Shown piece by piece: positions 16,532 to 25,415 of a DNA stretch of 64,000 nt. Each line of letters begins with the position of its first letter. The first letter of the stretch is position 1. The position numbers and the translations under genes are program-made. Below the pieces are notes generated by a model that was not told the DNA's origin, did not search any database, and saw nothing but the letters and a program-made list of their open reading frames with translations. Origin of the DNA: Porcincola sp945869225 (GTDB taxonomy: Bacteria; Bacillota; Clostridia; Lachnospirales; Lachnospiraceae); assembly GCF_052118625.1 (NCBI RefSeq), contig NZ_JBQKGW010000014.1, positions 1 through 64,000 on the forward strand, given 5' to 3'.

Positions 16532-17899
16532 GTGGAAATGGGGACCGGTTATGAAGAGCGGATGGGAACGGAGCCGGTGACGAAGCTGATCTTTCAGATG
16601 GCACTTCCGGCTGTTGTGGCCCAGTTCGTGAACCTTCTATATAATATTGTTGACCGAATCTATATCGGTCATATTGCCGGGCATGGTGCAGACGCGCTGG
16701 CCGGCGTGGGAATCTGCAGCACTCTGATCATTCTGATCTCCGCATTTGCTTCATTTGCAGGAGGCGGCGGAGCTCCGCTCGCATCGATGGCGCTGGGACG
16801 CGGGGACAGACGGCTGGCTGAGAGAATTCTGGGCAACGGTTTTACGCTGGATTTATTTTTCACGGTGGTGCTGGCGATTGTCATGGCGGTCTTCATGAAG
16901 CCGCTGCTGATCCTGACGGGAGCGTCTGACAGGACCCTGGGATATGCGGTCAGTTATTTTGCGGTCTATCTGACCGGTACATTCTTCGTGATGGTGACGG
17001 CCGGGCTGACGATGTTCATCAATGCGCAGGGACGGCCGGGCTTTGCGATGGTGTCGACGCTGATTGGCGCGGCGCTGAACATCGGACTGGATCCCCTGTT
17101 CATCTTTACCTTCCGGATGGGGGTGGCCGGCGCGGCGCTGGCATCGGTGATATCCCAGGTGGTGAGTGGTTTCATGGTGCTTGGCTTTCTCTTTTCAGGG
17201 AAAGCTTCGCTGAGGCTGAAGAGAGAAGCGATGAAGCCGGACGGGACGGTGATGAGGCAGATGCTGGCGCTGGGTGTTTCACCGTTTGTCATGGGGAGTA
17301 CGGAAAGCATCATCGGGTTTGTCCTGAACGGAACGCTCTCGGAATTCGGCGATATCTATGTGAGCGCGCTTTCTGTCATGCAGAGCTGCATGCAGATTGT
17401 CAGTGTTCCGCTGAGCGGGTTCTCCCAGGGCTGTACGCCGGTGATCAGCTACAATTTCGGCAGACGAAACAATGACAGAGTCCGGAAGGCCTTCCGCGTG
17501 TCGTGGAGCGTGAATCTTTTCTACGGGCTTATTCTGGTGCTGACCATGATGGTTTTTCCTGCATTTTATGCAAGAATCTTCACAGCGGACGTGAAGCTGA
17601 TTGAGACGGTCAGACGGACAATGCCGGTCTTTGTAGCCGGGATGAGCATATTCGGCATGCAGAGAGCCTGTCAGAATACATTTGTGGCGCTGAATGAGGC
17701 GAAGATCTCGCTGTTCATCGCATTTCTGCGGAAGATTTTTCTGCTGGTTCCGCTGGCGCTGATCCTGCCTCACTTCATGGGGGTTATGGGTGTCTTCACG
17801 GCGGAGGCGGTGGCAGACGCGACGGCGGCTGTGATCTGCATGCTGATCTTTCTTGTCCGTTTTCCGAAGATTCTGAAAGACAATGCCGCAGAGGACTGA
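16532..17899 (+). CDS. MATE family efflux transporter (2)
   Basis: A 455-residue MATE transporter, divergent from the previous one. Motifs are QFVNLLYNIVDRIYIGHIAG near 30-49, GGGGAPLASMALGRGD near 72-87, SVMQSCMQIVSVPLSGFSQG near 277-296 and PVISYNFGRRN in the second half. This is the arrangement of the NorM/DinF-like subgroup common in Clostridia. The GTG at 16532 and ATG at 16538 both suit the GAAAGGA upstream. About twelve membrane helices are evident. Confidence 0.87.
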   Translation: MEMGTGYEERMGTEPVTKLIFQMALPAVVAQFVNLLYNIVDRIYIGHIAGHGADALAGVGICSTLIILISAFASFAGGGGAPLASMALGRGDRRLAERILGNGFTLDLFFTVVLAIVMAVFMKPLLILTGASDRTLGYAVSYFAVYLTGTFFVMVTAGLTMFINAQGRPGFAMVSTLIGAALNIGLDPLFIFTFRMGVAGAALASVISQVVSGFMVLGFLFSGKASLRLKREAMKPDGTVMRQMLALGVSPFVMGSTESIIGFVLNGTLSEFGDIYVSALSVMQSCMQIVSVPLSGFSQGCTPVISYNFGRRNNDRVRKAFRVSWSVNLFYGLILVLTMMVFPAFYARIFTADVKLIETVRRTMPVFVAGMSIFGMQRACQNTFVALNEAKISLFIAFLRKIFLLVPLALILPHFMGVMGVFTAEAVADATAAVICMLIFLVRFPKILKDNAAED

Positions 17900-17997
17900 C
17901 AGATAAGACACTTGAGGTGGGAGAGCAATCCGCGTCTGAAAGGCAGATGCAGAGAGGAGGCCCTGATGATCGGGGAGCTTGAGCGGATGTCAGATTT

Positions 17998-18297
17998 CAT
18001 TGCGTCCTGGTCTGCCTGGGGGCTGCGATGGCGATGATTCTGAGTGAGTATATGATGCATAAGTTCTCACCTTCTCCGGGAGATCTTTATAGAAATGGGG
18101 CTGCTGTGATCAGTGGCATTGGCTTCATCGGTGCGGGGACCATCATCACCACCCGGAGCAATCAGGTCAGGAGCATGATCAAGGGTGACGGGCCGGTCGC
18201 AACCGTGACGGTGAAGCTGTCGTCTTACAGAGACAGAGAGAAAATCATGACCATTCTGCAGACCTGCAGTGGAATCAGCTTCTATAAGATCCTGTAA
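17998..18297 (+). pseudogene. MgtC/SapB family remnant with internal deletion
   Basis: The frame gives CVLVCLGAAMAMILSEYM, then the MgtC signature AAVISGIGFIGAGTIITTR. It then jumps from the expected membrane segment directly to a cytoplasmic-domain-like tail (ATVTVKLSSYRDREKIMTIL). The first membrane helices and the segment after NQVR are missing, so the protein is about 100 codons instead of about 220. No ribosome binding site precedes it. Confidence 0.65.
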
Positions 18298-18395
18298 GGC
18301 CTGGATAGAAGGGAGCCGATTGACTCTTCTGTACACGTCGTCTACAATCAGTGAGGCATCAGGGGGGACAGAGCAATGGGCAGGGAGTCAGTGGA

Positions 18396-19061
18396 ATGAA
18401 GATATACATACTGAGACATGGCGAGACGGAATGGAACAAGCTCAGGCGTCTTCAGGGGCGTTCGGATATTCAGCTTGATGAGAAGGGGGAAACCCTTGCA
18501 CGTATGACAGGAGAGGGGATGCGGAGAGCCGGTCTCTTTTTTGACGCCTGTGTATCAAGCCCGCTTGGCCGGGCAAGGCGGACCGCAGAGCTGGTGCTGG
18601 GCGGAGAGTCTGCCGAAGCTGCCTCTGGCCACGCACAGGTGATTCCGATCGCACTGGACGGACGGATTGCGGAGGTGAACCTCGGGCCATGGGAGGGGGA
18701 TTGTATGATCGATGATCCCAGGTTCCCGAAGGCGGATCCGGAGGCGTTTGTGTTTTTCCAGTCGCCCGAGCTGGCCAGAGTACCGGAGGGCGCGGAGACG
18801 TACGCTCAGGTGATTGAGCGGACAGGCGCTTTTCTGAGGGACATTGCAGGGCAGTATAAAAAATACGAGGGAAAGCCATTCAATCTGCTGGTATCGACAC
18901 ACGGCTGTGCCAGCAGGGGCCTGCTGATGAATATCGAGCCGGTTCCGCTGAAGGACTTCTGGAGAGGGCAGATTCCGCAGAATTGTTCCGTGAGCATCGC
19001 GGAGCTTCAGGACGGGGCATGGAGATTGCTGGACATGGATCTGACATATGCGGCGCTGTGA
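18396..19061 (+). CDS. Histidine phosphatase family protein
   Basis: A 221-residue phosphoglycerate-mutase-like phosphatase. The catalytic RHG motif is at the N-terminus (MKIYILRHGETEWN), the phosphate-pocket residues are in SSPLGRARRTAEL near 53-65, and the second catalytic His is in LLVSTHGCASRGLL near 170. An acid/base Glu is likely in EVNLGPWEG. AGGGAG precedes ATG 18396. It lies just upstream of a MATE gene on the same strand. The substrate is unknown: sugar phosphates or cobalamin intermediates are handled by relatives. Confidence 0.85.
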   Translation: MKIYILRHGETEWNKLRRLQGRSDIQLDEKGETLARMTGEGMRRAGLFFDACVSSPLGRARRTAELVLGGESAEAASGHAQVIPIALDGRIAEVNLGPWEGDCMIDDPRFPKADPEAFVFFQSPELARVPEGAETYAQVIERTGAFLRDIAGQYKKYEGKPFNLLVSTHGCASRGLLMNIEPVPLKDFWRGQIPQNCSVSIAELQDGAWRLLDMDLTYAAL

Positions 19062-19122
19062 AACAGGAGCGCGCGGGATGTCTGACAATTGAAGGAGCGG
19101 CACAAAGGGGTGCCGGTTGAGT

Positions 19123-20514
19123 ATGAGGGGACAAGTGCGCAGACAGGATGAGACGCAACAATACAATGGCATCACGCAGGGCGTGATCTGGCAGCAGCTT
19201 CTGATCTTTTTCTTCCCGCTGCTGTTCGGCACATTCTTTCAGATGCTGTATAATACGACCGACGCGGTGATTGTCGGACGGTTTGTCGGGACGGTCGCCC
19301 TGTCAGCGATCGGAGGCGCGGCATCGCAGATCGTCAATGTGATTGTCGGCGCTTTTCTGGGGCTGGCTTCAGGTGCGTCCGTCGTCATTGCTCAGTACTT
19401 CGGGGCTAGGGATGATGAGAAGGTATCAGCGTCGGTTCATACCTCGATTGCGATGTCTGTGTTATTCGGCGCAGTATTTATGGTGGCAGGGATCCTGCTG
19501 GCGGACCCCATGCTGAAGGGCATGAATACGCCGGAAGATTCATTTGCAGACTCCAGAATCTACCTGCAGATCTATTTTGCCGGGATGGTGCCGAACCTGA
19601 TCTACAACATGGGCGCCGGGATTCTCCGGGCGATCGGCGATTCGAAGCGGCCGCTGTACTACCTGATTGTGTCCTGCCTTGCAAACATCGGACTCGATCT
19701 TCTGTTTGTAGCGGGTTTGAAAATGGGCGTGTTCGGGGCTGCTCTGGCGACGGTTCTCTGCCAGCTGCTCTCGGCGGTCCTGGTGATGCAGTGCCTGATG
19801 AAGAGCCGGGAGAGCTATGGCGTCCGGCTTCGGGAGATCCGGATCAACAGACGCCAGATGTCCCGGATTCTGCAGATCGGGATTCCTGCGATGGTACAGT
19901 CACTGTCATACTCGATCACGAATGTCATTCTGCAGGCGGCTGTCAACGGGTTCGGAACGAATTATGTGGCAGCCTGGGCGGCCTGCGGCAAGGCGGACCA
20001 GGTTTTCTGGATGACCAGCAATTCGTTCGGTGTGGCTGTGACGACCTTCATCGGGCAGAATTATGGAGCCGGAAAGATGAAACGCGTCCGCAGGTGCATT
20101 CGTGAATCGCTGATCATCGATACGATCATTACGATCTCGCTCTCTCTGATACTCTGGTTCATGGCAGATATCCTGATCGGGCTGTTCACGACGGACCGGA
20201 CCGTCATCGGGCTTGGAAGGATGATGATGCACTTCTTCGTCCCATGCTACGTGACCTTTATTGCGATTGAAATCTTTTCGGATGTGCTGAGAGGTCTGGG
20301 GGATTCATTTGCACCGATGGTCATCTGTGTGTCGGGGATCTGCGTGCTGCGGGTTCTGTGGGTTCTGATCGCGACGCGGGTCTGGCCGCAGTTCTCCACC
20401 CTGATGTGGAGCTATCCGGTGAGCTGGGTGCCGACCGGCATCCTGCTGGTGCTGTATTTCTGCCTGACGTGGGGGAGAAATGGAAAGCTGGCGGGCGCCG
20501 GAGACTCGCTCTGA
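19123..20514 (+). CDS. MATE family efflux transporter (3)
   Basis: A MATE transporter of 463 residues from ATG 19123 (TTG 19117 is in frame upstream). Signatures include LFGTFFQMLYNTTDAVIVGR near 35-54, GAGILRAIGDSKRPLYYL near 165, and NYGAGKMKRVRRCIRES in the second half. Twelve helices are expected in the membrane. It follows the phosphatase gene by 61 bases and precedes a 32-codon membrane ORF. Confidence 0.87.
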   Translation: MRGQVRRQDETQQYNGITQGVIWQQLLIFFFPLLFGTFFQMLYNTTDAVIVGRFVGTVALSAIGGAASQIVNVIVGAFLGLASGASVVIAQYFGARDDEKVSASVHTSIAMSVLFGAVFMVAGILLADPMLKGMNTPEDSFADSRIYLQIYFAGMVPNLIYNMGAGILRAIGDSKRPLYYLIVSCLANIGLDLLFVAGLKMGVFGAALATVLCQLLSAVLVMQCLMKSRESYGVRLREIRINRRQMSRILQIGIPAMVQSLSYSITNVILQAAVNGFGTNYVAAWAACGKADQVFWMTSNSFGVAVTTFIGQNYGAGKMKRVRRCIRESLIIDTIITISLSLILWFMADILIGLFTTDRTVIGLGRMMMHFFVPCYVTFIAIEIFSDVLRGLGDSFAPMVICVSGICVLRVLWVLIATRVWPQFSTLMWSYPVSWVPTGILLVLYFCLTWGRNGKLAGAGDSL

Positions 20515-20584
20515 ACGACGGTCGAAGCGCCCGATGGACAGATCTCATATGTGTGATAGCTCATGAGAAGAAGGAGATGGCTTT

Positions 20585-20683
20585 ATGTGGAAATTTCTTG
20601 CCTGGATGATCATACTGGACATCGCTGCCTGGGCGGTGGAGGCGCTGATCTTCTATACGCCGCGGCACGGACATCATTCCTGA
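20585..20683 (+). CDS. Putative 32-residue membrane microprotein
   Basis: A short open frame starts MWKFLAWMIILDIAAWAVEA and ends in a His-rich tail (RHGHHS). It has a strong ribosome binding site (AAGGAG at about 20569-20574, ten bases upstream). One amphipathic/hydrophobic segment of about 20 residues could span or line the membrane. It stops 10 bases before trmD and is on the same strand. I know no family; reality rests on the ribosome binding site and the protein-like composition. Confidence 0.5.
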   Translation: MWKFLAWMIILDIAAWAVEALIFYTPRHGHHS

Positions 20684-20693
20684 GCGGACGGAT

Positions 20694-21491
20694 ATGAAGA
20701 TATCGGTACTGACAATTTTCCCGGAGATGTTTGACGGGTTCCTGAGGGAGCCGGTGATCGCGAGGGCGGTCAGCCGCGGGACTGCTTCGATTGAGATTGT
20801 CGACATCCGGAGGTTTGCGGGCGGAAGCTTCAGACATATCGATGATGATACATATGGAGGCGGCGCCGGCATGGTTATGCGGGCACAGCCCATTTTGGAT
20901 GCGCTGAAGGACGTACAGAAAAACACCGGCCGGGCGGAAGATATGACACAGGCCGCGCAGGGGTATGTCTGCGTCATGACACCGGCAGGCCGGCTGTACA
21001 GCCAGCAGACTGCCAGAAGGCTGTCGGAGAAGGAACACCTGATTCTGGTCTGCGGGCATTATGAGGGCATGGACGAGCGCGTCATGCGCCATGCCGACGA
21101 GGAGATTTCTATCGGGGACTATATCCTGACCGGGGGCGAACTCCCGGCGAAGGTTGTGATGGATTCCGTCATCCGTCTGCTGGACGGGGTCCTGAGGAAA
21201 GAGAGCACGCAGAGAGAGTCATTTGAGGAAGGACTGCTGGAGTATCCGCAGTATACAAAGCCTCTGATTGTGGAAGGGGAGCCGGTTCCGGAAGCGCTGC
21301 TGACAGGGGATCATCAGAAGACGGAAGAATGGCGTTTGAGACAGTCACTGATCAGAACTCTGAGGCGGAGACCGGACCTGCTCAGAAGGAGAGGACTGTC
21401 AGACGAGGAGCGGCACCTGCTTGAGACGGAAAAGCTGACAGATGATGAGAGACAGCTGCTTCAGACGATCCGGGAAGCCGGCAGAGGGTAA
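20694..21491 (+). CDS. trmD: tRNA (guanosine(37)-N1)-methyltransferase
   Basis: SAM-dependent SPOUT methyltransferase (265 residues) that methylates G37 next to the anticodon, preventing frameshifts. The family motifs are clear: ISVLTIFPEMFDGFLREPVI at the start, YGGGAGMVMRAQPILDAL near 54-71, and the trefoil-knot segment LVCGHYEGMDERV followed by ISIGDYILTGGELPA. The usual neighbours (rpsP, rimM, rplS) are absent. Instead it sits between a MATE gene and asparaginase, so it is either relocated or a second copy. Confidence 0.92.
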   Translation: MKISVLTIFPEMFDGFLREPVIARAVSRGTASIEIVDIRRFAGGSFRHIDDDTYGGGAGMVMRAQPILDALKDVQKNTGRAEDMTQAAQGYVCVMTPAGRLYSQQTARRLSEKEHLILVCGHYEGMDERVMRHADEEISIGDYILTGGELPAKVVMDSVIRLLDGVLRKESTQRESFEEGLLEYPQYTKPLIVEGEPVPEALLTGDHQKTEEWRLRQSLIRTLRRRPDLLRRRGLSDEERHLLETEKLTDDERQLLQTIREAGRG

Positions 21492-21504
21492 GAGGGAATT
21501 ATCG

Positions 21505-22590
21505 ATGAAACATATTCTTCTGATTGCGACCGGAGGCACCATTGCTTCCAAATACACGAAGGACGGGCTCAGCCCGGCGATCACGGCGCAGGAGCTTCTG
21601 ACCTATATTCCGGCAGCCGGTGCGTTCTGCCAGATCGACACGGTTCAGCCGTTTTTTCTGGACTCGACCAATGTCGGGCCGGATCAGTGGCTGATCCTGG
21701 CGGATCTGATTGAGAAGAAGTACGATCATTACGATGGGTTTGTGATCTGCCATGGGACAGACACGATGGCGTACACGGCTGCCGCGCTGTCCTATCTGGT
21801 TCAGAACAGCCGGAAGCCGATTGTGATTACCGGTGCGCAGAAGCCGATTGACCTGGCAGTCACGGATGCCAGGACGAATCTTCTGGACAGTCTCCGGTTT
21901 GTCTGCGATGAGCGTGCCTGCGGGGTCAACATTGTGTTTGGCGGTCAGGTGATCGCCGGAACAAGGGCAAAGAAGGAGCGTTCGAAGAGCTATAATGCAT
22001 TCTCCAGCATCAATTATCCGACCATAGCGGTGATTCAGGATGACCGGATTGCATTCTACATTGACGACAAGTTTATGATTACAAGGCCGCTGAAGGTGTA
22101 TCATAATCTTGACAGGCGCGTCATGCTGCATAAACTGATCCCTGGAGAGAACGGCAGCCTGATCGACCTGATGCGAAGCCGTACGGACGCTGTGATCATT
22201 GAGTCGTTCGGCGTCGGCGGACTGCCGAACTGTACACCGGCGCAGGGTGGCACTTTGCCGGATGGGCAGGCAGAAGCCGGGGCGGCGAGTGTTCCCGAAG
22301 AGGATGTACCGGTCAGCTACGCGGATGCCATTTCCCGATACATCGCGGATGGAAAGCAGGTCATCATGGCAACCCAGGTTGTCCACGAGGGCAGTGACAT
22401 GTCGGTGTATGAGGTTGGAAAGACGATGAAGAACCGGTTCGATCTTCCGGAATCCTACGATATGACGCTGGAGGCCTGCGTGACGAAGACGATGTGGGCA
22501 CTTGGACAGACGAAGGATGCGGACAAGTTCCGGGAACTGTTCTATACGCCGATTGGCAGGGATCTGCTTTTTTCGCCGCTGAGACCGTGA
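21505..22590 (+). CDS. Asparaginase
   Basis: L-asparaginase I-type amidohydrolase of 361 residues, converting asparagine to aspartate and ammonia in the cytoplasm. The first catalytic Thr lies in LLIATGGTIASKYTKDG, the second in HGTDTMAYTAAAL near 85-97, and the Lys in ITGAQKPIDLAVTDAR. A Gly/Ala/Glu-rich insertion (TPAQGGTLPDGQAEAGAASV) near residue 250 is longer than usual. It starts 13 bases after trmD; ATG 21505 is preceded by AGAGGGA. An upstream in-frame ATG would overlap trmD and is less likely. Confidence 0.88.
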   Translation: MKHILLIATGGTIASKYTKDGLSPAITAQELLTYIPAAGAFCQIDTVQPFFLDSTNVGPDQWLILADLIEKKYDHYDGFVICHGTDTMAYTAAALSYLVQNSRKPIVITGAQKPIDLAVTDARTNLLDSLRFVCDERACGVNIVFGGQVIAGTRAKKERSKSYNAFSSINYPTIAVIQDDRIAFYIDDKFMITRPLKVYHNLDRRVMLHKLIPGENGSLIDLMRSRTDAVIIESFGVGGLPNCTPAQGGTLPDGQAEAGAASVPEEDVPVSYADAISRYIADGKQVIMATQVVHEGSDMSVYEVGKTMKNRFDLPESYDMTLEACVTKTMWALGQTKDADKFRELFYTPIGRDLLFSPLRP

Positions 22591-22617
22591 GAGACAGGCA
22601 GGAGAGGAGGATTTATT

Positions 22618-23790
22618 ATGTCAGTATCATTGAAGGAATCCAGGCTCGCGGTAGAGTCTGATGAGGAGAAGAATGAAAGTGAGAAAAGAGGGCGGACGAT
22701 TGTCAGGACCAGTCTGATCGGGATTTTTGCCAATGTCCTGCTGGCAGGTTTCAAGGCAGTTGTGGGAGCGGCGTCCGGATCGGTTGCCATCGTGATGGAC
22801 GCTGTCAATAACCTGAGCGATGCGGCTTCATCGATCATTACGATTGTCGGAACAAAGCTGGCGGGGCGTCCGGCGGACAAGAAGCATCCGTTCGGCTATG
22901 GCCGGATGGAGTACCTGAGCGCGATGGTGATTTCGCTGATCGTACTGTATGCCGGCATTACGTCGCTGCAGGAGTCCGTTAAAAAGATCATCCATCCGCA
23001 GACACCGGAGTATACAGTCGTGACGCTGGTGATCGTTGCGGTAGCAGTGCTTGTGAAGATTGTGCTCGGACGGTTTGTGAAGGCAACCGGCAAGAAGGTC
23101 AACTCCGATTCCCTGGTCAACTCCGGACAGGATGCCATCATGGATTCCGTGATCTCTGCCTCGACACTGGCGGCGGCTGCCATCTACCTGACAGCGCACG
23201 TCTCGCTGGAGGCCTGGCTCGGCGCGGTGATTTCCGCTGTGATCATCAAGTCCGGAATTGACATGCTGCGGGAAACGCTCTCGGAAATTCTGGGTGAGGA
23301 AGCGAGCGCGGATCTTGCAAGAAAGATCAAGGCAGATGTCTGTTCATTTCCGGAAGTACGCGGAGCGTACGATCTGGTCCTCAACAACTATGGACCGGAT
23401 GTCTATAATGGATCGATTCATGTCGAGGTGTGCGATACACTGAATGCGGACGAAATAGACAGTCTGACAAGGGCAATCAGCGCAAAGGTCTATCAGGAAG
23501 AGGGTGTGTTGCTGACTGCGATCAGCGTGTACTCTTACAACACGAAGGATCCGGAGGTCACGCAGATGCGCGACAAGCTTGTCAGCATTCTCAAGGAGAA
23601 TCCCAATGTGCTTCAGGTGCATGGCTTCTATGTCGAGAAAGAGAAGAAGGCGATGCGCTTTGATATGGTTGTCAGCTTCAATGAGAAGGACCGCGGGAAG
23701 CTCTATCAGGCCATGCTGAACAAGGTCAGAGAAGCCTTCCCGGACTATCAGGTGACAGCTGCGATGGATACAGACTTCTCGGAAGAATAA
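22618..23790 (+). CDS. Cation diffusion facilitator transporter (1)
   Basis: A 390-residue CDF family metal-ion/proton antiporter of the plasma membrane. The metal-site motif is in MDAVNNLSDAASSIITIVG near 60-78, followed by KKHPFGYGRMEYLSAM, and a second set of acidic/His residues lies in NSGQDAIMDSVISAS near 162-176. The cytoplasmic dimerisation domain follows (NYGPDVYNGSIHVEV), and the protein is longer than the basic ~300-residue CDF. GGAGAGGAGG precedes the ATG. Metal specificity (Mn, Zn, Fe, Co) is not predictable here. Confidence 0.87.
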   Translation: MSVSLKESRLAVESDEEKNESEKRGRTIVRTSLIGIFANVLLAGFKAVVGAASGSVAIVMDAVNNLSDAASSIITIVGTKLAGRPADKKHPFGYGRMEYLSAMVISLIVLYAGITSLQESVKKIIHPQTPEYTVVTLVIVAVAVLVKIVLGRFVKATGKKVNSDSLVNSGQDAIMDSVISASTLAAAAIYLTAHVSLEAWLGAVISAVIIKSGIDMLRETLSEILGEEASADLARKIKADVCSFPEVRGAYDLVLNNYGPDVYNGSIHVEVCDTLNADEIDSLTRAISAKVYQEEGVLLTAISVYSYNTKDPEVTQMRDKLVSILKENPNVLQVHGFYVEKEKKAMRFDMVVSFNEKDRGKLYQAMLNKVREAFPDYQVTAAMDTDFSEE

Positions 23791-23801
23791 CAGATCTGCC
23801 T

Positions 23802-25166
23802 TCAGGCCGAAGCTCTCTGGAGCTCGGCCTGTTTTTTATGGATGTCTTTCATGACATACAGGTATGCAAGACCTGTGAAGATGCCGGCGGCAACCCATGC
23901 ACTGGGATCGCTGACAGCAGCGAACAGGTAGACACCCGTGTGGATGGCCAGCAGGGAGGCAGTCAGACGTGCAGCCAGCTCCATCACGCCGCCCAGCATC
24001 GGGAGCAGTCCGTAGCCGCAGCCCTGCATCGTATTCCGGTAGATGAACAGCAGGGAGAGCGGAATATAGCAGAGCACACAGGAGCCGATGTACGGTGTCG
24101 CCCAGGGAAGGAGCTTCTGCACATTGGTCTGACTGCTGAAGAACAGCCCGAGTGTGTACGGGGTGAGGAACCAGACGATGAGGCCTTCGACAACGGAGAG
24201 CGCAGCGGAGAAGGCAGCGGCAGTCCGGACACCCAGGTGGATGCGGTCAATCCGGCCGGCTCCATAGTTCTGCCCGCTGTAGGTGGCCATGGTCTGTCCC
24301 ATCGAGACCATGCTCTGGGTCATGATGTTCTGGAACTTCGATGCCGATGTAAATGAAGCCACGGCGGTCGATCCGAAGGTGTTGATCGCGGTCTGCTGAA
24401 TCATGGTTCCGGAGGCTGTGATGGCGAACTGTAGGGCCATCGGCAGACCGACGTGGAGCTGGAAGACTGTATCAGCCCTGCCGATGTACCATTCGTCTCT
24501 GTGCGGGATCAGGAGCTTCTCCTTCCTGCTGATGTAGAGGAAGCAGAGAACTGCAGAGATGGCCTGGGAGATATTGGTCGCGACAGCGGCGCCCCGGGTT
24601 CCCATGTGGAAGGCAAGGATCAGCAAAAGGTCCAGGAACACGTTCAGGACAGCAGAGAACAGCAGAGTGAAAAGCGGAACCTTGCTGTTCCCGACCGCGC
24701 GCAAAAGCGAGCTTCCGAGGTTGTAGAAGACACAGCAGACAAGCCCCCACGCGATTGTGTAGATGTAGCTGTAGGCATCCTCAAAGATGTCGGACGGCGT
24801 ATTCATCAGATGCAGGATCTGCTTCATGAAGACAACAAAAACAGCGGTGACAGCGGCAGTTGTGATCAGGGCAAGCAGAACCGCATTCGCCACCGAGCGG
24901 CGGGTACGCCGTTTATCCCCGGCACCGAAGGCCTGGCTGGTCAGGACGGTGAAGCCGGTCGTCAGGCCGATCGCGAATCCCTGCATCAGGAACATGACGG
25001 TGCCGGTGGAGCCGACAGCTGCCAGAGCGGTCTGCCCGACAGTCCGCCCGACAATGATGGTGTCTGCCATGTTGTAGAGCTGCTGGAATATATTCCCGAG
25101 CATGAGCGGAAGCATGAACCGGATGATGATGGAAAATGGATTCCCCTTTGTCATGTCTGTCTGCAT
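23802..25166 (-). CDS. MATE family efflux transporter (4)
   Basis: A 454-residue MATE transporter. Signatures are MLGNIFQQLYNMADTIIVGR near 22-41, LGSSLLRAVGNSKVPLFTLL near 151-170 and YSGQNYGAGRIDRIHLG in the second half. AAGGGGGATC lies before the ATG. It converges on the CDF gene, and the two share a terminator region. It is the fourth complete MATE gene within 10.2 kb; sequence differences between them suggest old paralogues rather than fresh duplications. Confidence 0.87.
   Translation of the reverse strand: MQTDMTKGNPFSIIIRFMLPLMLGNIFQQLYNMADTIIVGRTVGQTALAAVGSTGTVMFLMQGFAIGLTTGFTVLTSQAFGAGDKRRTRRSVANAVLLALITTAAVTAVFVVFMKQILHLMNTPSDIFEDAYSYIYTIAWGLVCCVFYNLGSSLLRAVGNSKVPLFTLLFSAVLNVFLDLLLILAFHMGTRGAAVATNISQAISAVLCFLYISRKEKLLIPHRDEWYIGRADTVFQLHVGLPMALQFAITASGTMIQQTAINTFGSTAVASFTSASKFQNIMTQSMVSMGQTMATYSGQNYGAGRIDRIHLGVRTAAAFSAALSVVEGLIVWFLTPYTLGLFFSSQTNVQKLLPWATPYIGSCVLCYIPLSLLFIYRNTMQGCGYGLLPMLGGVMELAARLTASLLAIHTGVYLFAAVSDPSAWVAAGIFTGLAYLYVMKDIHKKQAELQRASA
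23803..23837. terminator. Intrinsic terminator between converging genes
   Basis: CAGGCCGA (23803-23810) pairs with TCGGCCTG (23824-23831), extended inward by GCTC (23812-23815) with GAGC (23820-23823), and is followed by six Ts (23832-23837). It terminates the CDF gene on the plus strand while lying inside the last codons of the MATE gene on the other strand. Confidence 0.8.
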
Positions 25167-25415
25167 AAACCTGATCCCCCTTGCATGCTGCAGAATGTTC
25201 CCCGCAGGGAGCGTTTCTGAATGTGGCCTTTGGTCTTCTTTCTTTGGTAAAACAGTGGTATCTTATGGGACAGTGTATAGGTTGTCAATGCAGAACTTTG
25301 ACCTTTTTCAAATACGAAATTCCATGAATTTGACATGGCGCGCGAGGCAAAATCATACCGATGACCCGGGCGGATACATCAGAACGCCTTCTGAATGGAG
25401 AGATTGGAGAGAACG

